Assembly: GCA_023386645.1 (NCBI GenBank)
Contig: JAEWJI010000036.1
Coordinates: 1-27,257 of the forward strand
Length of the DNA stretch: 27,257 nt
Direction: 5' to 3'
From: Pseudomonadota bacterium
GTDB lineage: Bacteria; Pseudomonadota; Alphaproteobacteria; Caulobacterales; Caulobacteraceae
A model generated the notes under the pieces. That model had not been told where the DNA came from. It made no database searches and saw nothing but the letters and a program-made list of their open reading frames with translations. Of the stretch, positions 15,914 to 23,628 are shown piece by piece. A program made the position numbers and the translations under genes. How positions within the stretch are numbered: the stretch's first letter is position 1; the number at the start of each line of letters is the position of its first letter.

Positions 15914-16017
15914 AGGTGAGACGGTCTCACCTCGGCTCACGCCCGCACGGCCTTCAAACCCTTGCGCCGCCTGAGGTGAGACGGGTGAGACGGTGAGACG
16001 GGGGTTCGGCGTCTCAC
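15914..16017. promoter_or_regulatory. Six GTGAGAC heptamers upstream of the sugar kinase
   Basis: The gap before the kinase holds a perfect 19-bp palindrome AGGTGAGACGGTCTCACCT (15914-15932). Three tandem GTGAGAC copies follow at 15976-15982, 15985-15991 and 15993-15999, and an inverted GTCTCAC at 16011-16017. That makes six copies of one heptamer in about 100 nt, ending 35 nt before the gene. No T-run follows the palindrome, so it does not look like a simple terminator of the alpha-glucosidase gene. It may be a multi-site operator. Confidence 0.5.
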
Positions 16018-16051
16018 GCCTCGTGCAGGGCTTCCGCAGGCTTCGCCATTC

Positions 16052-17161
16052 GTGTCAGATGCCCGCATGATCCCGCCCATACGCCCCGCCGCCGACTGCC
16101 GGTTCGACATCGTCGCCCTCGGCGAGGTCATGCTGCGGTTCGATCCGGGCGACCGGCGGGTGCGCTCCGCACGCTCCTTCGACGTCTGGGAGGGCGGCGG
16201 CGAGTACAATGTCGCCCGCGCCCTGGCCAAGGGCTTCGGCTGGCGGGCCGGGGTGGTCACCGCCCTGCCGAGGAACGATCTGGGTCTGCTGACCGACGAC
16301 CTGATCGCGCAGGGCTCGGTCGATCGCAGCCGCATCGTCTGGCGCGACTTCGATGGGGTGGGGCGGAATACGAGGATCGGCCTCAACTTCACCGAGCGGG
16401 GTTTCGGCGTGCGGCCGGCGCTTGGCGTTTCGGACCGGGCCAACTCGGCGGCGTCTCAGATGCGGCCCGGCGAGGTGAACTGGGACGACCTGTTCGGGCG
16501 CGAGGGCGTGCGGTGGCTGCACACCGGCGGCATCTTCGCGGCCCTGTCGGAAACCACGGCGGCCCTGACGGTCGAGGCGGTGGAGGCGGCGAAGCGGCAC
16601 GGCGTGATCGTGTCCTACGACCTGAACTACCGCGCCAGCCTGTGGAACGCCCATCCGGACCCCGAGGCGGCGCGGACGGTCAACCGGCGGATCGCGGCCT
16701 CGGTCGACCTGATGATCGGCGACGCCTACGGGTTCAAGAGCTGCCTCGGTCTGGAAACGCCGAAGGTCGAAGCCGGAGGTCCCCTCGATCCCGCGCCCTT
16801 CGAGGCCGCGGCGCGCGCGTTCCGGACCGCGTTCCCGAACGTGGCGATGGTCGCCTCGACCCTGCGGGGCGTAGAGACGGCGGGTCGCAACGACTGGTGC
16901 GGCGCCCTGCTGGACGGCGACCGGATGCACGTCGCCCGGCCGATGGACGGCCTCGACATCTACGACCGCATCGGCGGCGGCGACGGCTTCGCCTCGGGCA
17001 TCATCCACGCCCTGCTCGCCGGCAAGGATGCGGGCGCTGCGGTGGAATACGGCGTCGCCCACGGGGCCCTCGCCATGACCACGCCCGGCGACACCTCCAT
17101 GGCGACCCTGGCCGAGGTGGAGGCACTGGTCGCCGGAACCGGGGCGCGGGTGATCCGCTAA
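16052..17161 (+). CDS. PfkB-family sugar kinase, probably 2-keto-3-deoxygluconate kinase
   Basis: A 369-residue ribokinase/PfkB-fold carbohydrate kinase. The N-terminal substrate region (ALGEVMLRFDPGD and EGGGEYNVARALAKG) matches KDG kinases. The C-terminal ATP/anion-hole motif reads DRIGGGDGFASG with catalytic base Asp311; it is GGGDGF where most relatives have GAGDAF or GGGDAF. The expected reaction is ATP-dependent phosphorylation of 2-keto-3-deoxygluconate to KDPG, feeding the Entner-Doudoroff aldolase step in the cytosol. The start is uncertain: GTG 16052 or ATG 16067, neither with a strong Shine-Dalgarno. It is longer than the roughly 310 residues of the E. coli enzyme. No aldolase or dehydratase neighbour is present, so the substrate is inferred. 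It precedes malate synthase G by 66 nt and may be co-transcribed with it. Confidence 0.82.
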   Translation: MSDARMIPPIRPAADCRFDIVALGEVMLRFDPGDRRVRSARSFDVWEGGGEYNVARALAKGFGWRAGVVTALPRNDLGLLTDDLIAQGSVDRSRIVWRDFDGVGRNTRIGLNFTERGFGVRPALGVSDRANSAASQMRPGEVNWDDLFGREGVRWLHTGGIFAALSETTAALTVEAVEAAKRHGVIVSYDLNYRASLWNAHPDPEAARTVNRRIAASVDLMIGDAYGFKSCLGLETPKVEAGGPLDPAPFEAAARAFRTAFPNVAMVASTLRGVETAGRNDWCGALLDGDRMHVARPMDGLDIYDRIGGGDGFASGIIHALLAGKDAGAAVEYGVAHGALAMTTPGDTSMATLAEVEALVAGTGARVIR

Positions 17162-17227
17162 GCTTGCTCGACTTCCCCGGCGGCGCCCGGCTAGGCGTAC
17201 GGGGCAGGCCTCCCCAGCGAGAACGAC

Positions 17228-19378
17228 ATGACCGACTTCGTCACGCGCTCGACCCTCAGCGTCGCCCCGGTGCTCGCCCGGTTCCTCGAAGAGGAGGTGC
17301 TACCTCCGCTGGGGCTGGAGGCCGACCGCTTCTGGAGCGGGGCGGCGGCGCTGTTCGACCGTTTCGCGCCCGAGAACCGCGCCCTGCTGGCAAGGCGGGA
17401 CGAGCTTCAGGCCCGCATCGACGCCTGGCATGCCGACAGTCGGGGCCAGCCGCACGATCCGGCGGCCACCGAGGCCTTCCTGCGCGAGATCGGCTATCTG
17501 GTCGAAGAGCCCGAGGCCTTCGCCATCGGCACGACCGGCGTGGATCCCGAGGTGGCGACCCTGGCGGGCCCGCAGCTGGTCGTGCCGGCGCTGAACGCCC
17601 GGTTCGTGCTGAACGCCGCCAACGCGCGGTGGGGCAGTCTCTACGACGCCCTCTACGGCACTGACGCCCTGGGCGAGCCGGCGCTGCCCGGCCCCTACGA
17701 CGTCGCGCGGGGCGCCGAGGTGGTGGCCCGCGCCAAGGGCTTCCTTGATGAGGTCGCGCCCCTGGCCGAAGGCTCGCATGTCGAGGTGGACGAGTGGCGG
17801 GTCGAGGCGGGCGCCCTGGTCCCGGCGCTGAAGGATCCGGCCCAGTTCGTCGGCTGGCGCGGCGACCCGGAGGCGCCGGACGCCATCCTGCTGAAGAACC
17901 ACGGCCTGCATATTGAACTGCTCATCGACCCCACCCACCCGGTCGGGGCGACGGACCGTGCGGGCCTCGCCGACGTGGTGCTGGAGGCCGCGCTCTCGAC
18001 CATCGTCGACCTGGAGGACTCCGTCGCCGCGGTGGACGCCGATGACAAGGTCGAGGCCTATCGCAACTGGCTCGGCCTGATGCGCGGCGACCTGTCGGCC
18101 GGGTTCCAGAAGGGCGGCCGGAGCCTGACCCGCACGCTCGAACCCGACCGCGAATGGATCGCGGCGGACGGATCCTCCCTGACCCTGAAGGGTCGCAGCC
18201 TGCTGTTCGTCCGGAACGTGGGACACCTGATGACCACGCCGGCGGCGCGGCTGGCCGACGGGTCGGAGGCGCCGGAGGGCGTGCTGGACGCGGTGGTCAC
18301 CAGCCTGATCGGCCTGCATGACCTGAAGGGCCTCGGGCGGTTCCGCAACTCGGTCGCCGGCTCGATCCATATCGTCAAGCCGAAGATGCACGGGCCCGAG
18401 GAGTGCGCCTTCACCGACCGGCTGTTCGACGCGGTGGAGGATCTGATCGGCGCGCCACGCCATGCGATCAAGGTCGGGGTGATGGACGAGGAGCGACGCA
18501 CCAGCGCCAACCTCGCCGCCTGCATCCACGCGGTGAAGGACCGCATCGTCTTCATCAACACCGGCTTTCTGGACCGCACCGGCGACGAAATTCACACCGC
18601 CATGCAGGCCGGCCCGGTGGTCCGCAAGGCGGAGATCAAGTCTTCCGACTGGATCGCGGCGTACGAGGCGCGCAACGTCGCCATCGGGCTGAAGTGCGGC
18701 CTGTCCGGGCGCGCCCAGATCGGCAAGGGCATGTGGGCGGCGCCCGACCGCATGGCCGACATGCTGGAGCAGAAGATCGCCCACCCGAAGACCGGGGCGA
18801 ACACCGCCTGGGTCCCGTCGCCGACGGCCGCGACCCTGCACGCGCTCCATTACCATGCCGTCGACGTGTTCGCGCGGCGGGCCGAAGTCGCCCGAGCCGA
18901 GGTCCCCGGTCTGGACGCCCTGTTGACCCCGCCGCTAGCCCAGGGGCGCAATTGGTCCGAGGCCGAGATCGCCGATGAGCTCGACAACAACGCCCAGGGC
19001 ATCCTCGGTTATGTCGTGCGCTGGATCGATCAGGGCGTGGGCTGCTCGAAGGTGCCGGACATCCACGACATCGGCCTGATGGAGGATCGCGCGACCCTGC
19101 GGATCTCGTCCCAGCACATGGCCAACTGGCTGCGGCATGGCGTGTGCACGGCCGAGCAGGCCGAGGCGGCGCTGCGGCGGATGGCCGTCAAGGTCGACGC
19201 CCAGAACGCGCGCGATCCGGGCTATCGGCCGATGGCGCCCGATTTCGACACGAGTCTGGCCTTCCAGGCGGCGCGCGCGCTGGTGTTCGAGGGCGTGGAG
19301 CAACCAAACGGCTACACCGAGCCGCTGCTGCATGGGTTCAGGCGGAGGGCGAAGGCGGGCTGGGTTCCTCCCGCGTAA
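17228..19378 (+). CDS. glcB: Malate synthase G
   Basis: A full-length 716-residue malate synthase of the G type (about 720 is usual). It condenses glyoxylate with acetyl-CoA to malate and CoA in the glyoxylate bypass, in the cytosol. Key residues, aligned by motif to the E. coli enzyme, are present: Arg329 in FVRNVGH, Mg ligands Glu421 in MDEERRT and Asp449 in FLDRTGDE, the redox-sensitive Cys606 in VGCSKVPD, and catalytic base Asp620 in MEDRATLRISSQH. The KPKMHGPEE segment is also intact. The ATG lacks a strong Shine-Dalgarno (GCGAGAACGAC before it). Isocitrate lyase is not in the window. It converges on the type I secretion genes with 17 nt between stops. Confidence 0.98.
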   Translation: MTDFVTRSTLSVAPVLARFLEEEVLPPLGLEADRFWSGAAALFDRFAPENRALLARRDELQARIDAWHADSRGQPHDPAATEAFLREIGYLVEEPEAFAIGTTGVDPEVATLAGPQLVVPALNARFVLNAANARWGSLYDALYGTDALGEPALPGPYDVARGAEVVARAKGFLDEVAPLAEGSHVEVDEWRVEAGALVPALKDPAQFVGWRGDPEAPDAILLKNHGLHIELLIDPTHPVGATDRAGLADVVLEAALSTIVDLEDSVAAVDADDKVEAYRNWLGLMRGDLSAGFQKGGRSLTRTLEPDREWIAADGSSLTLKGRSLLFVRNVGHLMTTPAARLADGSEAPEGVLDAVVTSLIGLHDLKGLGRFRNSVAGSIHIVKPKMHGPEECAFTDRLFDAVEDLIGAPRHAIKVGVMDEERRTSANLAACIHAVKDRIVFINTGFLDRTGDEIHTAMQAGPVVRKAEIKSSDWIAAYEARNVAIGLKCGLSGRAQIGKGMWAAPDRMADMLEQKIAHPKTGANTAWVPSPTAATLHALHYHAVDVFARRAEVARAEVPGLDALLTPPLAQGRNWSEAEIADELDNNAQGILGYVVRWIDQGVGCSKVPDIHDIGLMEDRATLRISSQHMANWLRHGVCTAEQAEAALRRMAVKVDAQNARDPGYRPMAPDFDTSLAFQAARALVFEGVEQPNGYTEPLLHGFRRRAKAGWVPPA

Positions 19379-19395
19379 GGACGGCGAAGAGTTGA

Positions 19396-20739
19396 CTACT
19401 CCTCGCTCCCCGACCGCCAGAGCGCGCCGGTCAGGGGCTCGATCAGGTATCCAAGCGCGGTGCGTTTGCGCAGGAGGATGATCGTCTCGGCCGGCATCCC
19501 CGCGCGGATGGTCGAGGCGCGTCGCCCGAGCTTCTTTAGCTCTGCTTCGGGCACGACGATCTCGGCGCGGTAATGGCTCTGGCCGGTCTGCTCGTCGGTG
19601 AAGGCGTCGGCGGAGACGCGGGTCACGCGGCCGTGGATGATTGGGACGTCGTGGCCCCTCAGGCCGGGGAACTTCACCTCGGTCAGCTGGCCGATGCGAA
19701 TGTTGTCGATGTCGGTCGGATTGACCGAGGCGACGATGACCTGGTCGGCCTCGTCCGGCACGACCTCCATCAGGGTCTGGCCCGGCTGGATCACCCCGCC
19801 GGGGGTGAAGACGGTCAGGCCGACGACCTGGCCGGTCGCGGGACTGCGGATCTGGCTGCGGGCGATCTGGTCCCGCAGCTCCCTCATGCGCGGCTGCAGC
19901 TCGTTTAACTGAACCTCCACCTGGCGCAGCTGGTCCGCGACGTCCTCGTTCAGCTTGGTGGAGACGCCGAGCTGCTCAAGGCGGGCTTGGCCGATGGCCT
20001 CCCGGATACGGCCGATCTCGGCGCGGAGCGAGCCCTGCTCCCCGTCCAGACGCGCCGCCTCCCGCTCGAGCGCGCGCACTCGGTTCTCCGGGGCGAAGCC
20101 GCGAGCGGCCAGCGAACGCATCCCCTCCAGCTCTTCCTCGATCAGGCGGCGTTGTTCGCCGTTCGACACGATCTGGCGCTCGTAGCCCTCCATCTGTTGC
20201 TGCAGCTGGCTGACGCGCTGGCCCAGGACGCCGGACTCGGTCGAACGGCCCGTGCGGCGGGCGGCGAACTGCAGGCGCTGGAGCCGCAGGGCCTCTCCGG
20301 CCAGGGTCTGGTCCTCGGGCGCAAGGCCGGCGAACTCGGGGGGCGCGGGCACGGCGGCCAGGCCGTCGCGCTCGGCGATCATGCGCGACCGTTGGGCCAG
20401 CAGCGCCATCACCTGGCCGGTGACGCCGCGCTCCTGGGCGCGAAGCTCGCCTGATGAAAGCTCGATCAGCACCTGGCCGCGGGCGACGCGATCGCCCTCG
20501 CCCACATGGATGGCGGCGACGGTGCCGCCCTCGCGGTGCTGCACCGCCTGGCGATTGCCGGACACGGAGACCTGGCCCGGGGCGAAGGCGCCGGCGTCAA
20601 GCGGGGCGAAGGCGGCCCAGCCGAGGAAGAGGCCGAAGAACAGCAGGATGACGATCCCGCCGATCGCCAGCTCGCGACGCGGATTGTCGGTCGCGGCCGT
20701 GGGCGCCGGTCCGGGCGCGGGAGTGGCGGGAGCGCTCAC
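19396..20739 (-). CDS. Type I secretion membrane fusion protein (HlyD/PrtE family)
   Basis: A 447-residue periplasmic adaptor of a type I secretion system. A Pro/Ala-rich cytoplasmic tail of about 20 residues is followed by one transmembrane helix (about 25-44), a biotinyl-lipoyl half-motif (HREGGTVAAIHVGEGDRVARGQ), a long alpha-helical coiled coil (about 105-290, very rich in Gln, Glu and Arg), the second lipoyl half (IRSPATGQVVGL), and a beta-barrel C-terminal part ending near LGYLIEPLT. The GTG start overlaps the TGA of the upstream ABC gene (GTGA), so the pair is translationally coupled. In Caulobacter the equivalent pair, RsaD/RsaE, exports the S-layer protein. No outer-membrane TolC/RsaF gene or RTX substrate is seen here, so the cargo is unknown. 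Confidence 0.94.
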   Translation of the reverse strand: MSAPATPAPGPAPTAATDNPRRELAIGGIVILLFFGLFLGWAAFAPLDAGAFAPGQVSVSGNRQAVQHREGGTVAAIHVGEGDRVARGQVLIELSSGELRAQERGVTGQVMALLAQRSRMIAERDGLAAVPAPPEFAGLAPEDQTLAGEALRLQRLQFAARRTGRSTESGVLGQRVSQLQQQMEGYERQIVSNGEQRRLIEEELEGMRSLAARGFAPENRVRALEREAARLDGEQGSLRAEIGRIREAIGQARLEQLGVSTKLNEDVADQLRQVEVQLNELQPRMRELRDQIARSQIRSPATGQVVGLTVFTPGGVIQPGQTLMEVVPDEADQVIVASVNPTDIDNIRIGQLTEVKFPGLRGHDVPIIHGRVTRVSADAFTDEQTGQSHYRAEIVVPEAELKKLGRRASTIRAGMPAETIILLRKRTALGYLIEPLTGALWRSGSEE

Positions 20740-22523
20740 GGCTTCAGGCTCCCGAACCCGGGCGGCGGGCCCTTCATGGGCTTGAGCGCGGGGGCGGGCC
20801 CCGGAGCGGCCGGCACGGAGCCGCGCAGCTTGGTCAGCACCTCCTCGCGCGGACCTTCCGCTTGGATCGCGCCGTCGCGCAGCGCCAGCAGGCGGTCCAC
20901 GCGCGACAGCACGCCCGCGCGATGGGCGATGACGACGACTGACGCCCCGCGCGCCGCCGTCGCCAGGATGGCGTTCATCAGGGCGGCCTCGCCCTCCTGG
21001 TCCAGGTTGGAGTTCGGCTCGTCCAGCACCAGCAGCACCGGCGCGCCGAACAGGGCGCGGGCCAGGGCGATGCGCTGGGCCTGGCCGGCCGAAACGCCCG
21101 CCCCATACGGTCCCAGGATGGTGTCGTAGCCTTCCGGCAGGCGCAGGATCATCTCATGGGCGCCGGCCGCCTGGGCGGCCGCCACGGCCTGGGCGTCGAC
21201 CTCGGCGGAGGCCATGCCGGCGGCGGCCGCGAAGCGCGAGATGTTATCCTTGATCGAGCCGGCGAACAGGCTGGGCGACTGGGGCAGGTAGCCGATATGG
21301 CGGGCCAGTTCGTCGCTGTCGCGCGCGTCGTATTCCGCGCCGTCCAGCCGGATCGCGCCGGCGGTGGGCGAGAGCGCGCCGGCGATCACCCGGGCCAGGG
21401 TCGTCTTGCCGGAGCCCGACGGGCCGATGACGCCGAGCGTCTGGCCGGGCTCGAGCTTGAGCGAGACGTTGCGCAGCTGGGGCTGGTCGGTTTGAGGAAA
21501 GCGGACGGTCACCCCCTCGACGGCCAGCCGTCCCTTGGGCGCGGGCAGGGCGGTGCGCGGCTTCTCGGCCTCGGCCGTGGCCTCGAACAGCTCCACCAGC
21601 GACAGCCAGCTGGTGCGCGCCTGGGTCAGGACCGGCCAGGCCCCCACCATCAGCTCGATCGGCGCCACGGCGCGGCTGAGCAAGACCGACGCGGCGATGA
21701 TGGAGCCGGGCGACAGCTCGCCCTTGACCGCCAGGAATGCCGCCAGGCCGAGCGAAAGCGACTGCAGGGCCAGGCGCAGGAACTTGATCAGGCCGGTGTA
21801 TTTGCCGCCGGTGAACTGGGCGTCGACCTGCTGGGCGGTGGCGTGCCCGCGCTCCTCCAGCTGGCGGGCGATAGAGGAGCGGCGCATGCCCAGAGCACGC
21901 ACGACCTCGGCTTGCCCGGCCACGGCTTCCTGGGCGGCGTAGGCGGCGTTGGCGGACTGCTGGGCCCGGCGCAGGCGTGGACGGCTGTCGCGCTCGTTCA
22001 GCACCGCCAGACCGAACAGGATCAGCGCCCCGACCAGCGTCAGGGCGCCCACGGTCCAGTGGAGCATGAAGCAGCAGATCAGATAGATCGGCGTCCAGGG
22101 CGCGTCGAAGATGGCCAGCGCCCCCTGGCCGGCGACCGCGCCCCGGACATTGTCAAACTCGCGCAGCGCCTGGGTCGAGGGCTTGCGCGCCTGGAGGTCG
22201 ACCACCCGCGACAGCACCCGCCCGGCCAGCAGCTTGTCCAGCCGCAGGCCGGCGCGCACCAGGATGCGGGTTCTCAGCCAGTCCAGCATGGCCAGCGAAC
22301 CCAGGGCGAGCATCGCGACGACCGTGACCAGCACCAGGGTGACCAGGCCCGAGGTCGGCACCACCCGGTCGTAGACCTGCATCATGTAGAGGGTGGGCGC
22401 GAGGTAGAGCAGGTTGACCAGCGCGCTGAACGCCGCCGCCCACACGAAATGCGTGCGGCAGGCCCGGAAGGCCTCGGCCAGAGGCTCCGTGCCCGGCTTG
22501 TCGGGAAGCAGATTGGTCAGCAC
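20736..22523 (-). CDS. Type I secretion ABC transporter (PrtD/RsaD family)
   Basis: A 595-residue fused permease-ATPase half transporter that powers export of an unfolded substrate across both membranes. The membrane part has about six helices in residues 25-300 (LYLAPTLYMMQVYDRVVPT is a hallmark of the PrtD group). There is no N-terminal C39 peptidase or peptidase-like domain, so the substrate should carry a C-terminal secretion signal. The ATPase domain has Walker A GPSGSGKT (367-374), a signature reading VSAGQ (477-481) where LSAGQ or LSGGQ is usual, Walker B LLVLDE (497-502) and the switch His534. The C-terminal tail of about 25 residues is Pro-rich (PAAPGPAPALKP). The start is GTG at 22523, with AGGAG about 12-13 nt upstream. 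The next gene, the HlyD-type adaptor, overlaps by 4 nt. Confidence 0.94.
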   Translation of the reverse strand: MLTNLLPDKPGTEPLAEAFRACRTHFVWAAAFSALVNLLYLAPTLYMMQVYDRVVPTSGLVTLVLVTVVAMLALGSLAMLDWLRTRILVRAGLRLDKLLAGRVLSRVVDLQARKPSTQALREFDNVRGAVAGQGALAIFDAPWTPIYLICCFMLHWTVGALTLVGALILFGLAVLNERDSRPRLRRAQQSANAAYAAQEAVAGQAEVVRALGMRRSSIARQLEERGHATAQQVDAQFTGGKYTGLIKFLRLALQSLSLGLAAFLAVKGELSPGSIIAASVLLSRAVAPIELMVGAWPVLTQARTSWLSLVELFEATAEAEKPRTALPAPKGRLAVEGVTVRFPQTDQPQLRNVSLKLEPGQTLGVIGPSGSGKTTLARVIAGALSPTAGAIRLDGAEYDARDSDELARHIGYLPQSPSLFAGSIKDNISRFAAAAGMASAEVDAQAVAAAQAAGAHEMILRLPEGYDTILGPYGAGVSAGQAQRIALARALFGAPVLLVLDEPNSNLDQEGEAALMNAILATAARGASVVVIAHRAGVLSRVDRLLALRDGAIQAEGPREEVLTKLRGSVPAAPGPAPALKPMKGPPPGFGSLKP

Positions 22524-22667
22524 GCGCCCGGAGGCTCCTTCCGCGGGATTGGCCAGTCTATCGTCAAAAGCGGTCGCGATACAGGCGGATGCGCTGAAAC
22601 GCTCGACGCGCCCGGCCGCTCCGCGCGACGCGGGGGGCTCCGGATCGGGTCGGAACAGCCTTCCTGG

Positions 22668-22696
22668 TTGAGCTTAACCTGACCTAACCGTAACTT
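22668..22696 (+). promoter_or_regulatory. Predicted sigma-70-type promoter for the ABC/peptidase operon
   Basis: TTGAGC (22668-22673), a 17-nt spacer, then TAACTT (22691-22696). This would start transcription near 22703 and give a leader of about 45 nt before the ATG at 22748. The spacer carries TAACC repeats (TTAACC, CTAACC, GTAAC), slightly reminiscent of a CtrA site but with wrong spacing. Confidence 0.5.
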
Positions 22697-22747
22697 GCCG
22701 CAGGGGCGCCAGGGCGACACACAGGCGTGACGACGGAGGGGCGGACC

Positions 22748-23626
22748 ATGCTTTCGATCAAGAACCTGGTGCACGTGTACGGCAACGGCGTGCGGGCGCT
22801 GGACGACGTGAGCCTGGAGGTGCCGACCGGCATGTTCGGCCTGCTGGGTCCCAACGGTGCGGGAAAGTCGACCCTGATGCGGTCGATCGCGACGCTTCAG
22901 ACCCCGACGTCGGGCGAGATCCGGTTCGGCGACATCGATGTCATCAAGGAGCCGGAGAAGCTGCGACGCGTGCTCGGCTACTTGCCCCAGGACTTCGGCG
23001 TCTATCCGCGCGTCTCGGCCTACGACATGCTGGATCACCTGGCGGTGCTGAAGGGCATCGCGGGCGCCAAGGAGCGCAAGGAAACTGTCGAGGGCCTGCT
23101 GAACCAGGTCAACCTGTGGAATGTCCGCAAGAAGGCCCTGGCCGGGTTCTCCGGCGGCATGCGCCAGCGTTTCGGCATCGCCCAGGCCCTGATCGGCAAC
23201 CCGCGCCTGATCATCGTCGACGAGCCGACCGCCGGCCTCGACCCCGAGGAGCGCAACCGCTTCCTGAACCTGCTGGCCGAGATCGCCGAGGGGGTGGTGA
23301 TCATCCTGTCGACCCACATCGTCGAGGACGTCTCGGACCTCTGTCCCCGCATGGCGGTGCTGGCCGGGGGCCGCATCCAGCTGGAAGGCGCGCCCTCGGA
23401 GCTGGTCCGTTCGCTTGAGGGGCGGATTTGGAAGAAGACCATCGACAAGGACGCCCTGCCCGAGCATCGCGCCAAATACGACGTCATATCCACCCGTCTG
23501 TTCGCGGGTCGCACCGTCATCCACGTGCTGAACGACCGGCGGCCGGGCGAGGGGTTCGAGCCGGCGCCGAGCGGGCTTGAGGACCTCTACTTCTCGACCC
23601 TGGCGACGTCGCGCAAGGCGGCCTGA
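22748..23626 (+). CDS. ABC transporter ATP-binding protein (partner of the peptidase fusion)
   Basis: A 292-residue ABC-2-type ATPase. Walker A GPNGAGKST (34-42), Q-loop in YLPQDFG (about 81), signature FSGGMRQR (134-141), Walker B LIIVDE (154-159) and the switch His in LSTHIVED are all intact. An extra C-terminal region of about 70 residues (after the RIQLEGAP strand) may contact the permease. The start is ATG 22748: GGAGGGG sits 6 nt upstream, whereas an in-frame GTG at 22727 lies before that Shine-Dalgarno. Its stop is 2 nt before the next ATG, so the two genes form one operon. As the fusion protein contains two permease halves and no ATPase, this subunit presumably forms a homodimer on its cytoplasmic face. 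Confidence 0.95.
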   Translation: MLSIKNLVHVYGNGVRALDDVSLEVPTGMFGLLGPNGAGKSTLMRSIATLQTPTSGEIRFGDIDVIKEPEKLRRVLGYLPQDFGVYPRVSAYDMLDHLAVLKGIAGAKERKETVEGLLNQVNLWNVRKKALAGFSGGMRQRFGIAQALIGNPRLIIVDEPTAGLDPEERNRFLNLLAEIAEGVVIILSTHIVEDVSDLCPRMAVLAGGRIQLEGAPSELVRSLEGRIWKKTIDKDALPEHRAKYDVISTRLFAGRTVIHVLNDRRPGEGFEPAPSGLEDLYFSTLATSRKAA

Positions 23627-23628
23627 TC

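Noticed and set aside
15914..16017. CRISPR array from the GTGAGAC repeats
   Set aside because: The unit is only 7 nt, spacings are irregular and mostly 1-2 nt in the tandem part, orientation varies, and no cas genes are present.
22674..22696. CtrA binding site in the ABC/peptidase promoter
   Set aside because: There is a TTAA followed by CTAAC, but with 6 nt rather than 7 between half-sites and an imperfect second half, so I did not call it.
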